Notes under the pieces: generated by a model
What the model was told of the DNA's origin: nothing
Seen by the model: only the letters and a program-made list of their open reading frames with translations
Database searches by the model: none
Made by a program: the position numbers and the translations under genes
In this document: positions 7,846 to 15,059 of the stretch, one piece after another
Position numbering within the stretch: position 1 is the stretch's first letter
Layout: each line of letters begins with the position of its first letter
Assembly (NCBI GenBank): GCA_934100165.1
Contig: CAKOPN010000003.1
Span: forward strand, 1 to 64,000
Reading direction: 5' to 3'
Origin: an uncultured Bacilli bacterium
Lineage (GTDB): Bacteria > Bacillota_I > Bacilli_A > RF39 > UBA660
Length of the DNA stretch: 64,000 nucleotides

Positions 7846-7875
7846 CCGCCAACTATTTTATACAATTACATTGTA
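7846..7875 (-). promoter_or_regulatory. Shared fibre-gene promoter and palindrome, copy B
   Basis: On the minus strand: TACAAT-GTA-ATTGTA (7875-7861), overlapping -10-like TATAAAATA (7862-7854), then AGT-TGGCGG-TTAT (TGGCGG at 7851-7846). An upstream TTGATA could serve as -35 (16 bases from TAAAAT). It drives the 7190 fibre gene through a leader of about 90 bases. Confidence 0.7.
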
Positions 7876-7920
7876 ATATCAAAACGAAATACTTTCAAGA
7901 GATTATTTATTTTTTTTCAA

Positions 7921-7949
7921 AAAAAAATGACTTTTATGCAAAGTCATTT
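7921..7949 (-). terminator. Terminator after fibre gene 7969
   Basis: AAATGACTTT (7925-7934) pairs with AAAGTCATTT (7940-7949) around a five-base loop and is followed by a long T run on the minus strand. It isolates the 7969 gene from copy B of the promoter. Confidence 0.85.
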
Positions 7950-7968
7950 ACATTATCAATGTCTAAAA

Positions 7969-8541
7969 TTATGCTTGTACATAATTCATTGTTGCAGATA
8001 AACCACTTACTGTTACAGTAGTTGATGGTAGTGTTGAAGAATCTGCAGATGCAAGATATTCAACAGATAAAACTAACCATTTAGTTTCGTTAACTGCTAA
8101 TGTATCACCAGCAGCAGGAGCTGTTCCAGCTACTCCACCAGACGCAGTAGTATAAGCAAAAGTATACTTTAAGTTACTACAAAAAGCTGCTGTTGAACAT
8201 GTTGGAGTACCGATCGTGATGCTATCAAGTTTTGCATCAAATGATCCAGCATTTGTTACTTGGAAATAATAAGTTACTTTATCACCAGGTTTTAAAAGTG
8301 TAGCTTTAAATCCATTAACACTTGTTGCTGCAACTGTTGGATTAGTACCAGTAGCACTACCAGTTTCAACTTTATTTAAAGAACTAGTAACGAATTTAAC
8401 ATCCCACTTTGTTCCTCCTGTTACTTCTGCAGTACCATTAACAGTTAATTGTGTTTGTAGTGCTGCAAAACCAATTGATAACCCTACTACAGCAATAACT
8501 AATGCTATAACTGCCATCATTTTTGAATTGCCATTTCTCAT
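7969..8541 (-). CDS. TasA/CalY-like SipW-dependent secreted fibre protein (paralogue 6)
   Basis: 190 residues, nearly the same as the 7190 product: membrane segment MAVIALVIAVVGLSIGFAA, TQLTVNGTAEVTGG, Cys pair C-STAAF-C, and terminal NYVQA. Differences cluster in the TTASGGVAGTAPAAGDTLAVNETK region, a probable exposed loop. It has its own copy of the shared promoter (8619-8648), its own terminator, and AGGAAAGGA before the ATG. Being monocistronic with a long leader, it can be tuned independently of the operon carrying the peptidase. Probably the product of tandem duplication with 7190. Confidence 0.82.
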   Translation of the reverse strand: MRNGNSKMMAVIALVIAVVGLSIGFAALQTQLTVNGTAEVTGGTKWDVKFVTSSLNKVETGSATGTNPTVAATSVNGFKATLLKPGDKVTYYFQVTNAGSFDAKLDSITIGTPTCSTAAFCSNLKYTFAYTTASGGVAGTAPAAGDTLAVNETKWLVLSVEYLASADSSTLPSTTVTVSGLSATMNYVQA

Positions 8542-8618
8542 TTTATTTTTTTCCTTTCCTATATTTTAGTATATATAATTGGACATAAGAAATAAAATAA
8601 ATAACGTAAAAAAGATAA

Positions 8619-8648
8619 CTGCCAACTATCTTATACAATTACATTGTA
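8619..8648 (-). promoter_or_regulatory. Shared fibre-gene promoter and palindrome, copy C
   Basis: On the minus strand: TACAAT-GTA-ATTGTA (8648-8634), overlapping -10-like TATAAGATA (8636-8628), then AGT-TGGCAG-TTAT (TGGCAG at 8624-8619). Same order and spacing as copies A and B, with a G-to-A change in the downstream box. Confidence 0.7.
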
Positions 8649-8678
8649 ATATTAAACTAAAAATGTTTCAAGGGGTTA

Positions 8679-9152
8679 TTAAAATTTAATTAAAGAACAA
8701 GAAGAGATTTCATTAAAAGTGTCAATTACAATATCACAATATTCCAAGAATAAATTAAAGTTTTTGCATTTTATATCATTTATATTTGCATAATAATAGC
8801 CATTATAAAATCTAATTTTTTTAAAATATTTATTGAGGAGAAAATCTTCAAACTTAAAATATACATTGTCACTATCATGTTCTATTATTTTTAAATCAAC
8901 ATTCTTATACATAATAGAGTCTTCATCTTTTTTAACAAATTTTAAAATAGTAGCATAATTTTCTACATAAAAAATATCTACCTCATAAAAGCCAAAAATA
9001 TTTAACGCATATTTTTTCCTTACATTGATAAGTATTTTTTTCAAATTGTCATAAAGTTCGTTATCATTATCATTAGAATCACTATTAAAGTTAATGTATA
9101 AATTATTGACATATATATCAAACTTATTATCATCGATAATAGTTATATTCAT
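8679..9152 (-). CDS. Unknown soluble protein
   Basis: 157 residues, acidic, rich in Asn, Asp, Tyr and Phe, with no membrane segment or signal peptide. A central stretch (KKILINVRKKYALNIFGFYEVDIFY) looks like helix then strand, giving an alpha/beta impression, but no known motif is recognised. It lies between the engB terminator and the fibre gene at 7969 and has no clear terminator of its own, so transcription may run into the copy C promoter region. A GGTGATACC-like sequence precedes the ATG. It could belong to the fibre locus or be independent. Confidence 0.6.
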   Translation of the reverse strand: MNITIIDDNKFDIYVNNLYINFNSDSNDNDNELYDNLKKILINVRKKYALNIFGFYEVDIFYVENYATILKFVKKDEDSIMYKNVDLKIIEHDSDNVYFKFEDFLLNKYFKKIRFYNGYYYANINDIKCKNFNLFLEYCDIVIDTFNEISSCSLIKF

Positions 9153-9196
9153 GGTATCACCTAATGTATGATATGTAATTAAATTTTTTTTGAAAG

Positions 9197-9218
9197 AAAA
9201 AAAGAGTATTTCTACTCT
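9197..9218 (-). terminator. Terminator after engB
   Basis: AGAGTA and TACTCT pair around a GAAA-type tetraloop (minus-strand sense) and are followed by seven T. The engB stop codon lies in the hairpin. It ends the ackA-nrnA-engB unit. Confidence 0.75.
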
Positions 9219-9826
9219 CCACTTTTTATTTGCAACATTTGATTAGTAATAACATTTTCAATTATAGATATTACTTCTTCTCTTCCATATTTACTTAGGC
9301 TAGAGAAAAGAACAATATTGTCGCCAACAACTATATCAAGTGCATCTTTAATTTGTTTTATGTTTTTATCCTTATCCTTGGCACTTACCTTATCAACCTT
9401 TGTAGCTATTATTGTAACTGGAAGTTGATAGTATTTCAAAAAATTATACATTAAAACATCATCATTACTAGGTTTATGTCTAAAGTCAACAAGCAAAAAT
9501 ACTCTTTTAAGTTGTTTTCTTTTTTCAAGATATTCTTCAACCATAAGGCCAAACTTTCTAATTTCTTCTTTGCTTGTATCTGCATAACCATATCCAGGAA
9601 CATCTACTAAATAAAAACTATTGTCAATATTATAAAAGTTAAGTGTACTAGTTTTACCTGGCCTAGAAGATATTCTAGCCAAATTTTTTCTATTAACAAT
9701 TGTATTCATAAAACTACTTTTACCGACATTACTACGTCCAAGTAAAATAAATTCTGGTAAGTTGTTTTCTGGGTATTGACTTCTTCTAACCGCACTAACG
9801 TACAAGTTAACATCACTAAACTTCAT
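9212..9826 (-). CDS. engB: Ribosome-biogenesis GTPase EngB (YsxC)
   Basis: GTPase needed for late 50S assembly. 204 residues, normal length, with GRSNVGKSS at residues 30-38, DVPGYGY as G3, TKVDK as G4 and SSLSKYG near the G5 position. The start ATG follows the nrnA stop by one base, so translation is likely coupled. Last gene of the ackA-nrnA-engB unit. Confidence 0.96.
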   Translation of the reverse strand: MKFSDVNLYVSAVRRSQYPENNLPEFILLGRSNVGKSSFMNTIVNRKNLARISSRPGKTSTLNFYNIDNSFYLVDVPGYGYADTSKEEIRKFGLMVEEYLEKRKQLKRVFLLVDFRHKPSNDDVLMYNFLKYYQLPVTIIATKVDKVSAKDKDKNIKQIKDALDIVVGDNIVLFSSLSKYGREEVISIIENVITNQMLQIKSGE

Positions 9827-9827
9827 C

Positions 9828-10781
9828 TTAAATTATACCCTCTTTCTCAATATAATCTTTACATACATCATCAAGATCATTTATTACATTCATGACATCA
9901 TCCATTTTGTTAAGTCTAACACCACATGCAAACTTATGTCCACCACCATGGTATTTTTCCGCTACTGTGTTAACAACAGGGCCACGAGATCTTATATTAA
10001 ATTTAATTATATTATTTTTTACATCTTCAGATACCGTTACCCATACAAGAACTTCTTCAATACTATTAAAGTTATTTATCATATTACCAGCAGAACTTGC
10101 ATCAACGCCATATTCTTTCATAATATTATTATCAAGAATAATATATGCTAAGTGATTATTTGTAACTTTCATATTGAGTGATATATATCCTTGAAATCTA
10201 ATTTCACTAAGTGGTCTCATAAAAAGGCTTTGATATAGTTTTTCAACATCAAGTTTATAATCTTTAACCAAACAAGACACTATTTGAAATGTTTTATATG
10301 TAGTATTAAATAAAAATCTATTAGTGTCAGATACAATACCTAAAAATATATATTTAGCTACTTCTTCATCTATGTACATTTTATTATCTTGAATAAATTT
10401 AAGTACTAACTCTGAAGCACTAGAAGCTTCAGTATCTATATACTCATTATCACCAAATTTTTCAATAAAAGGATGGTGATCAATTTTACATATTTCAGTG
10501 TAACTATCCAAATCATCTATATCTATTCTTTTCTTATCTGGTGTATCCACTACAATTAAAAGTGCATCTTTATTACTATTAGTAAACTTATCTAATCTAG
10601 GAAAATAATTATATCTAGAGCTTTTCATTCCAACTGCATACACTTTTTTATCTTTAAAAGTATTTTGAATAGATAATTTTAAAGATAATTGACTTCCTAG
10701 TGCATCTGGATCAACACCAATATGCCTTGCAATTACTATTGTATTATATTCTTTAATCTTTCTATAAATATTCTCTAACAT
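9828..10781 (-). CDS. nrnA: DHH-family phosphoesterase (NrnA-like nanoRNase/pAp phosphatase)
   Basis: Degrades 2-5 base RNA oligonucleotides and dephosphorylates 3'-phosphoadenosine 5'-phosphate. 317 residues with the DHH-family motifs in order: GVDPDALGS near residue 23 (DPD where DGD is commoner), DTPD near residue 79, the name-giving DHH in CKIDHHPF near 104, GIVSDTNRF near 160, and the DHHA1-type GGGHKFACG near 285. It sits 10 bases after ackA. Members of this family also include cyclic-dinucleotide phosphodiesterases (pApA hydrolysis), which would link it to the CdaA c-di-AMP synthase elsewhere in the window; that role is inference. Confidence 0.9.
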   Translation of the reverse strand: MLENIYRKIKEYNTIVIARHIGVDPDALGSQLSLKLSIQNTFKDKKVYAVGMKSSRYNYFPRLDKFTNSNKDALLIVVDTPDKKRIDIDDLDSYTEICKIDHHPFIEKFGDNEYIDTEASSASELVLKFIQDNKMYIDEEVAKYIFLGIVSDTNRFLFNTTYKTFQIVSCLVKDYKLDVEKLYQSLFMRPLSEIRFQGYISLNMKVTNNHLAYIILDNNIMKEYGVDASSAGNMINNFNSIEEVLVWVTVSEDVKNNIIKFNIRSRGPVVNTVAEKYHGGGHKFACGVRLNKMDDVMNVINDLDDVCKDYIEKEGII

Positions 10782-10791
10782 TACAACTTTC

Positions 10792-11973
10792 CTATCTATT
10801 TATAATATCTAAAGTATCCTTTGCTATCATAAGCTCTTCATTAGTAGGAAGAACATATATTTCACACGTTGAGTCATCCGCATTAACTTGAGTAAATTTA
10901 CCTCTAACGTTATTTTTAAGTGCATCTATTTTAATACCTAAAGGTGCAAGTGCTTCTACAACTGCAAGTCTTGTTTCAGGACTATTTTCACCAATTCCAG
11001 CAGTAAATACTAAAGCATCTACTTTTCCAAGTAAGACATAATATTGAGCTATATATTTAACTATTGAATTGATATACATTTTTTGAGCTAAAATACATTT
11101 TTCATTTCCTTCTTTAATACCATTTTCAATATCACGTGAATCACTACTAAGTTCACTAATTCCAAGGAATCCTGATTTTTTATTTAAATCATTCATAATT
11201 TCATTAGCACTCTTACCTTCTTTTTCCATTACATAAGGTACTATTGAAACATCGATATCACCACTTCTAGTTCCCATCATAATACCAGCATGTGGAGTAA
11301 ATCCCATAGAAGTGTCAACACATTTACCATTACTAATTGCAGTAATACTTCCACCATTTCCTAAATGGCATGAAATAATATTTAAATCATCTCTTCCAAG
11401 TTCTTCAGCAAGTTTTATAGCAATATATCTATGTGATGTACCATGTGCACCATATTTTCTTACATGGTAATCTTCATACCAATGATATGGAACTGGATAT
11501 AAGAATCTATCTTTAGCTATAGTTTGATGGAAAGCAGTATCGAATACAACAACCATTGGAGTTTTTGGTAAAACTTCTCTAAAAGCTTTAATACATATAG
11601 CATGAGCAGGGTTATGAAGTGGTGCAAAATCACTAAATCTTATAATGTCATCTACGACTTCATCAGTAACCATAACAGATTCAGTATACTTATCTCCACC
11701 ATGAACTATTCTATGACCTACTCCTTCGATTTCTTCTATATTAGATATAACTTGTAACTCTAATAATTTTTCAATTAAGATTTTAACTGCAACTGCATGA
11801 TCAGGAAGTTCAGTTTCTACCTTAATTTTGTCTCCTTTGTATTTTAAAGTATAACAGCTACCTTCAATACCTATTCTTTCAAATAAGCCAGATATAAGAA
11901 CTTCTTCATTTGCCATATCAAATAAAGAGAACTTAAGTGAGCTGCTACCAGCATTAATTGACATAATTTTCAT
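10792..11973 (-). CDS. ackA: Acetate kinase
   Basis: Makes ATP from acetyl phosphate in fermentation. 393 residues with N-term MSINAGSSSLKFSL, GHRIVHGG, VFDTAFH, SCHLGNGGS and FTAGIGENSPE, all standard ASKHA-fold acetate kinase motifs. ATG follows AGAGGGATATT. It heads the operon with nrnA and engB. No pta gene is seen nearby. With pgi, tpiA, gap, pgk and gpmI in this window it points to glycolytic fermentation to acetate. Confidence 0.97.
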   Translation of the reverse strand: MKIMSINAGSSSLKFSLFDMANEEVLISGLFERIGIEGSCYTLKYKGDKIKVETELPDHAVAVKILIEKLLELQVISNIEEIEGVGHRIVHGGDKYTESVMVTDEVVDDIIRFSDFAPLHNPAHAICIKAFREVLPKTPMVVVFDTAFHQTIAKDRFLYPVPYHWYEDYHVRKYGAHGTSHRYIAIKLAEELGRDDLNIISCHLGNGGSITAISNGKCVDTSMGFTPHAGIMMGTRSGDIDVSIVPYVMEKEGKSANEIMNDLNKKSGFLGISELSSDSRDIENGIKEGNEKCILAQKMYINSIVKYIAQYYVLLGKVDALVFTAGIGENSPETRLAVVEALAPLGIKIDALKNNVRGKFTQVNADDSTCEIYVLPTNEELMIAKDTLDIINR

Positions 11974-12040
11974 AATATCCCTCTTTTCAATATCTATATT
12001 TTATCAAACAATGCCTTATTTGTGAAGAAAAAATGACTAT

Positions 12041-12075
12041 AAAAAAGTTACCAACAAGTAACATTGGTAACTTTT
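12041..12075 (-). terminator. Terminator after gene 12101
   Basis: AAAAGTTACCAA (12043-12054) pairs with TTGGTAACTTTT (12064-12075) around a nine-base loop, followed by T residues on the minus strand. Confidence 0.85.
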
Positions 12076-12100
12076 AAAAACATTAACACAAATAATCAAA

Positions 12101-12832
12101 TTATTTAGACCACATTGCTGAATACAAATAGTAATTATTATTTTGACCTAGCTTTAAGGTATAAACAACATATAAAGTATCAAAATCTGCATTACTAACA
12201 CTATACGATTTAATATACACTACATTCTTTGTAGCAGGATCAATAGAAAGTGAGATTTTTTTTGGTGAACTTACAGAAAATGCAGAAATATCACCACTGT
12301 TTTGAACATAATAATTATCATTAACTAATTTTTGATCATATTTGAATTCATTAAAGTTAAACATTTCCTTAGCTGCAGCATCAATAGCACTTTTTGAAAC
12401 TATCACACATACACCACTTCCACTTGTAGAACAAGGATCAGTTCCACCAGTACTTTGATGAATTTGCTTTTGTGAGTCATCTACATAAAGATAAACAAGT
12501 TTTTGTGTATAATAATCAGACATATTATTAAATTCTTTATAAAAACTTGAAGAATTATCAGCAAGGCCAGCAGTAATAGATTCAATGTCTTTTTCAAATG
12601 TATTTGCTATTTTTTCAGCTTTAGTTGCTGTTTCATCTGAAATTGTAACTAAATCTGTTACTGAAGGGCTTTGATTATTATCAGTTTTCTCATCATTACT
12701 TGTACACTTTTCAGTTGAGTTTAATTTAAATAAAATAAACATTGACATGGCGATAATTAAAATACACATAACAATTATTATAATATTTTTTGATTTTGTT
12801 TCTCCATTTTCATTTACTATTTTTCCATCCAT
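12101..12832 (-). CDS. Membrane-anchored extracellular protein, unknown
   Basis: 243 residues. A polar cytoplasmic start of about 15 residues, one membrane segment (IIIIVMCILIIAMSMFILF), then an Asn/Asp/Ser-rich linker and an extracellular domain with a Cys pair (C-STSGSGV-C near residue 145) and many Tyr/Val beta-like stretches toward the C-terminus. No family recognised. An upstream ATG exists at 12865, but AGGAGGAG lies seven bases before ATG 12832, which fixes the start. Monocistronic, with its own terminator, between SASP and ackA. Its anchored, disulfide-capable outer domain would fit a surface or spore-envelope role, without direct evidence. Confidence 0.65.
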   Translation of the reverse strand: MDGKIVNENGETKSKNIIIIVMCILIIAMSMFILFKLNSTEKCTSNDEKTDNNQSPSVTDLVTISDETATKAEKIANTFEKDIESITAGLADNSSSFYKEFNNMSDYYTQKLVYLYVDDSQKQIHQSTGGTDPCSTSGSGVCVIVSKSAIDAAAKEMFNFNEFKYDQKLVNDNYYVQNSGDISAFSVSSPKKISLSIDPATKNVVYIKSYSVSNADFDTLYVVYTLKLGQNNNYYLYSAMWSK

Positions 12833-12884
12833 TCTTACACTCCTCCTATGATAAAATTGTAGCACAATTGCTAATTACAGTAAA

Positions 12885-12919
12885 CAAAAAATAGATAACA
12901 TTTGACCGTTATCTATTTT
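12885..12919 (-). terminator. Terminator after the SASP gene
   Basis: AAAATAGATAAC (12888-12899) pairs with GTTATCTATTTT (12908-12919) around an eight-base loop, and A/T-rich sequence with a T run follows on the minus strand. Confidence 0.8.
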
Positions 12920-12935
12920 AACTTATTTATATCAA

Positions 12936-13148
12936 TTAGAAATTACTATTAGCACTTCCACCTAATTGATTCATTCCTTGACGAACTAATCTTTTTGTGA
13001 TTTCTCCACCAACTGAACCATTAGCACGTGAAGTAGCATCTGGTCCAAGGTTTACACCAAATTCATTAGCTATTTCATATTTCATCTTATCGATAGCTTG
13101 TTTAGCACCAGGTACTCTCATTTTCATTGTATCTTTGTTGTTATTCAT
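12936..13148 (-). CDS. Small acid-soluble spore protein, alpha/beta type
   Basis: Coats and protects spore DNA. 70 residues with the family's two signature regions: [22 protein letters not shown], containing the germination-protease cleavage region (EFGV), and [13 protein letters not shown]. Length is normal. A GTG three codons upstream belongs to the AGGAGGTG ribosome-binding site, so ATG at 13148 is taken as start. Monocistronic with a strong terminator, as expected for a forespore-expressed gene. Strong evidence that the organism makes spores. Confidence 0.95.
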   Translation of the reverse strand: MNNNKDTMKMRVPGAKQAIDKMKYEIANEFGVNLGPDATSRANGSVGGEITKRLVRQGMNQLGGSANSNF

Positions 13149-13224
13149 TTGTTTCACCTCCTATACATTCATAGGATGTGAAAAATTTAACAAATCATAC
13201 ATTATTTATGTTGGTAATTTTTAC

Positions 13225-14412
13225 CTATAATAATTCTTTAAATTCATCTTCATCATTTTCTTTAATTGTAATTGTTTTTATGTTATGCATAATGTCTCTA
13301 ATTATTGATTCATAATCAATTTTCTCTTCTTCGCTTTTTGCATAACTTAAATCAGGATTTATAACAGGATGTTCAGGAACAAAAACTGTACAGCAATCTT
13401 CATATGGCAAAATACTAATATCATATGTATCAATTTTTTTAGCAATATCAATAATTTCAAGTTTATCAAGACACGCAACTGGTCTTATAACAGGAAAATT
13501 AGTAACATTATTGATTACGTTCATACTAGTAAGTGTTTGACTTGCAACTTGTCCTACTGATTCACCATTTACAATAGCAAGTGCACCTTTTCTTCTAGCA
13601 AGTCTTTCTGTAATACGATACATCATTCTACGCATAATAGTAATAATATATTCTGGATCACATTTTTTATAGATTTCTTCTTGAAGCATAGTAAATGGCA
13701 CAATATGAAGTTTAACATTATTAGTATAAACAGAAAGTTTTTTACATAAACTTATTACTTTTTCCCTTGCCTCAAGACTAGTATGCGGTATAGCTTCAAA
13801 GTAAACAGCTTCAACATGAATACCACGTTTCAAAGCAAGATAGTATGCAACTGGAGAATCTATTCCACCACTAAGCATAAGCATTGCTTTGCCCAAAGTA
13901 TTATTTGGATATCCACCAAGTCCTTCATATTGATTAGTATAAATATAAGTATAATCTTTTCTAATTTCAATATTTAAAAGTAAATCAGGATTTTTTACAT
14001 CTACTTTTTTATCTTTAGTATTTTTAAGTACTAAACCTCCAATTTGTCTAGAAAATTCTGTACTTTGAATTGGAAAAGTCTTATCACTTCTTTTTGTTTC
14101 AACTTTAAAAGTATCAAATTTTTCATTGTTTACAACATCAAGAACCGTATTTTTAATAACCTCTACATCAGATAAAACTTTATAAGCTACTAAATAACCA
14201 TGAATACCAAAGATATTATTGATTCTCTTTAAAATACTATCAAGTTCGTTATTATCAAATTCAATATACATACGAGATAAATCTCTAGATATATTTACAT
14301 TATATCCACTAAGTTTATCTTTTATACTTTTATATAAAGCATTAACAAAAAAGTTTCTATTTCCCTTTTTAGTAGTAAGTTCTCCATATTTAATCATTAT
14401 TACTCTATCCAT
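13225..14412 (-). CDS. thiI: tRNA 4-thiouridine synthase ThiI
   Basis: Adenylates U8 of tRNA and transfers sulfur to it; in some bacteria it also serves thiamine synthesis. 395 residues: N-terminal ferredoxin-like and THUMP region (about 60-165), then the PP-loop SGGIDSPVAYYLA near residue 182 and EDCCTVFVPEHP near 348. It has no rhodanese domain, like Bacillus ThiI, so it depends on a separate cysteine desulfurase; none is adjacent. GGAGG precedes ATG. It lies between two units with terminators and appears to be transcribed alone. Confidence 0.95.
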   Translation of the reverse strand: MDRVIMIKYGELTTKKGNRNFFVNALYKSIKDKLSGYNVNISRDLSRMYIEFDNNELDSILKRINNIFGIHGYLVAYKVLSDVEVIKNTVLDVVNNEKFDTFKVETKRSDKTFPIQSTEFSRQIGGLVLKNTKDKKVDVKNPDLLLNIEIRKDYTYIYTNQYEGLGGYPNNTLGKAMLMLSGGIDSPVAYYLALKRGIHVEAVYFEAIPHTSLEAREKVISLCKKLSVYTNNVKLHIVPFTMLQEEIYKKCDPEYIITIMRRMMYRITERLARRKGALAIVNGESVGQVASQTLTSMNVINNVTNFPVIRPVACLDKLEIIDIAKKIDTYDISILPYEDCCTVFVPEHPVINPDLSYAKSEEEKIDYESIIRDIMHNIKTITIKENDEDEFKELL

Positions 14413-14423
14413 ATAAAACCTCC

Positions 14424-14448
14424 AAAAAAATAGGTTTATAACCTATTT
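14424..14448 (-). terminator. Terminator after gene 14443
   Basis: AAATAGGTT and AACCTATTT pair around a three-base loop and run into seven T on the minus strand; the stop codon of the 14443 gene is in the stem. Confidence 0.8.
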
Positions 14449-15057
14449 AACTTCTACTATATATAATTTATTATCACTATGAACAATAGTTAAAGTAACT
14501 TCTTTAGGATACTCCAAATCAACTACATAATCAACTGATAATGTTGTTATATAAGCATTTTCATCAGAAACTTTCTCACTTTCAAACTTTTCATTTTTTA
14601 AGTTTGTAACTTCCACAGATTTAACACTAGGAAGTTTTTCTTTTCTATTGCCATAAACATTACTTTCTATATACTTATACATAGTATTTTTACTTGCATT
14701 TACAAATGAATCTTTCTCTGTTGGGTAAATAAATTGTAAACCACCAATATCAGTATTAGTAACTTTACTATCTAAATCATAAAAATCAATAACAAATAAT
14801 TTAGAAATAACTTTTGCATATTCATCATAATCAACAGTTTCACTATTAAGTACTGCCTTAAGATTTTCAAAATTTTCATTATAAAGTTTAGTTTTGTTTT
14901 CATACAAAACATAATCATACTTATCTATATTATCAATAACTTTTACTTCAGTTATCACAGCTTTTTCTTTTTTAAAGAATAAAGCATAAATAAGTACAGC
15001 ACACACAACTACAATTATCAATACTAACCAAATAAACTTTTTATTACTTTTTTTCAT
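14443..15057 (-). CDS. Single-pass membrane protein beside the LtaS-like synthase, unknown
   Basis: 204 residues. KKSNKK start, membrane segment at about 8-27, then an extracellular domain of about 175 residues rich in Glu, Lys, Asn and Val with no Cys and no known motif. Two bases after the LtaS-like gene stop, so the two are co-translated, and it ends the unit at a terminator. A partner or modulator of the polymer synthase is a fair guess from position only. Confidence 0.6.
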   Translation of the reverse strand: MKKSNKKFIWLVLIIVVVCAVLIYALFFKKEKAVITEVKVIDNIDKYDYVLYENKTKLYNENFENLKAVLNSETVDYDEYAKVISKLFVIDFYDLDSKVTNTDIGGLQFIYPTEKDSFVNASKNTMYKYIESNVYGNRKEKLPSVKSVEVTNLKNEKFESEKVSDENAYITTLSVDYVVDLEYPKEVTLTIVHSDNKLYIVEVK

Positions 15058-15059
15058 AT

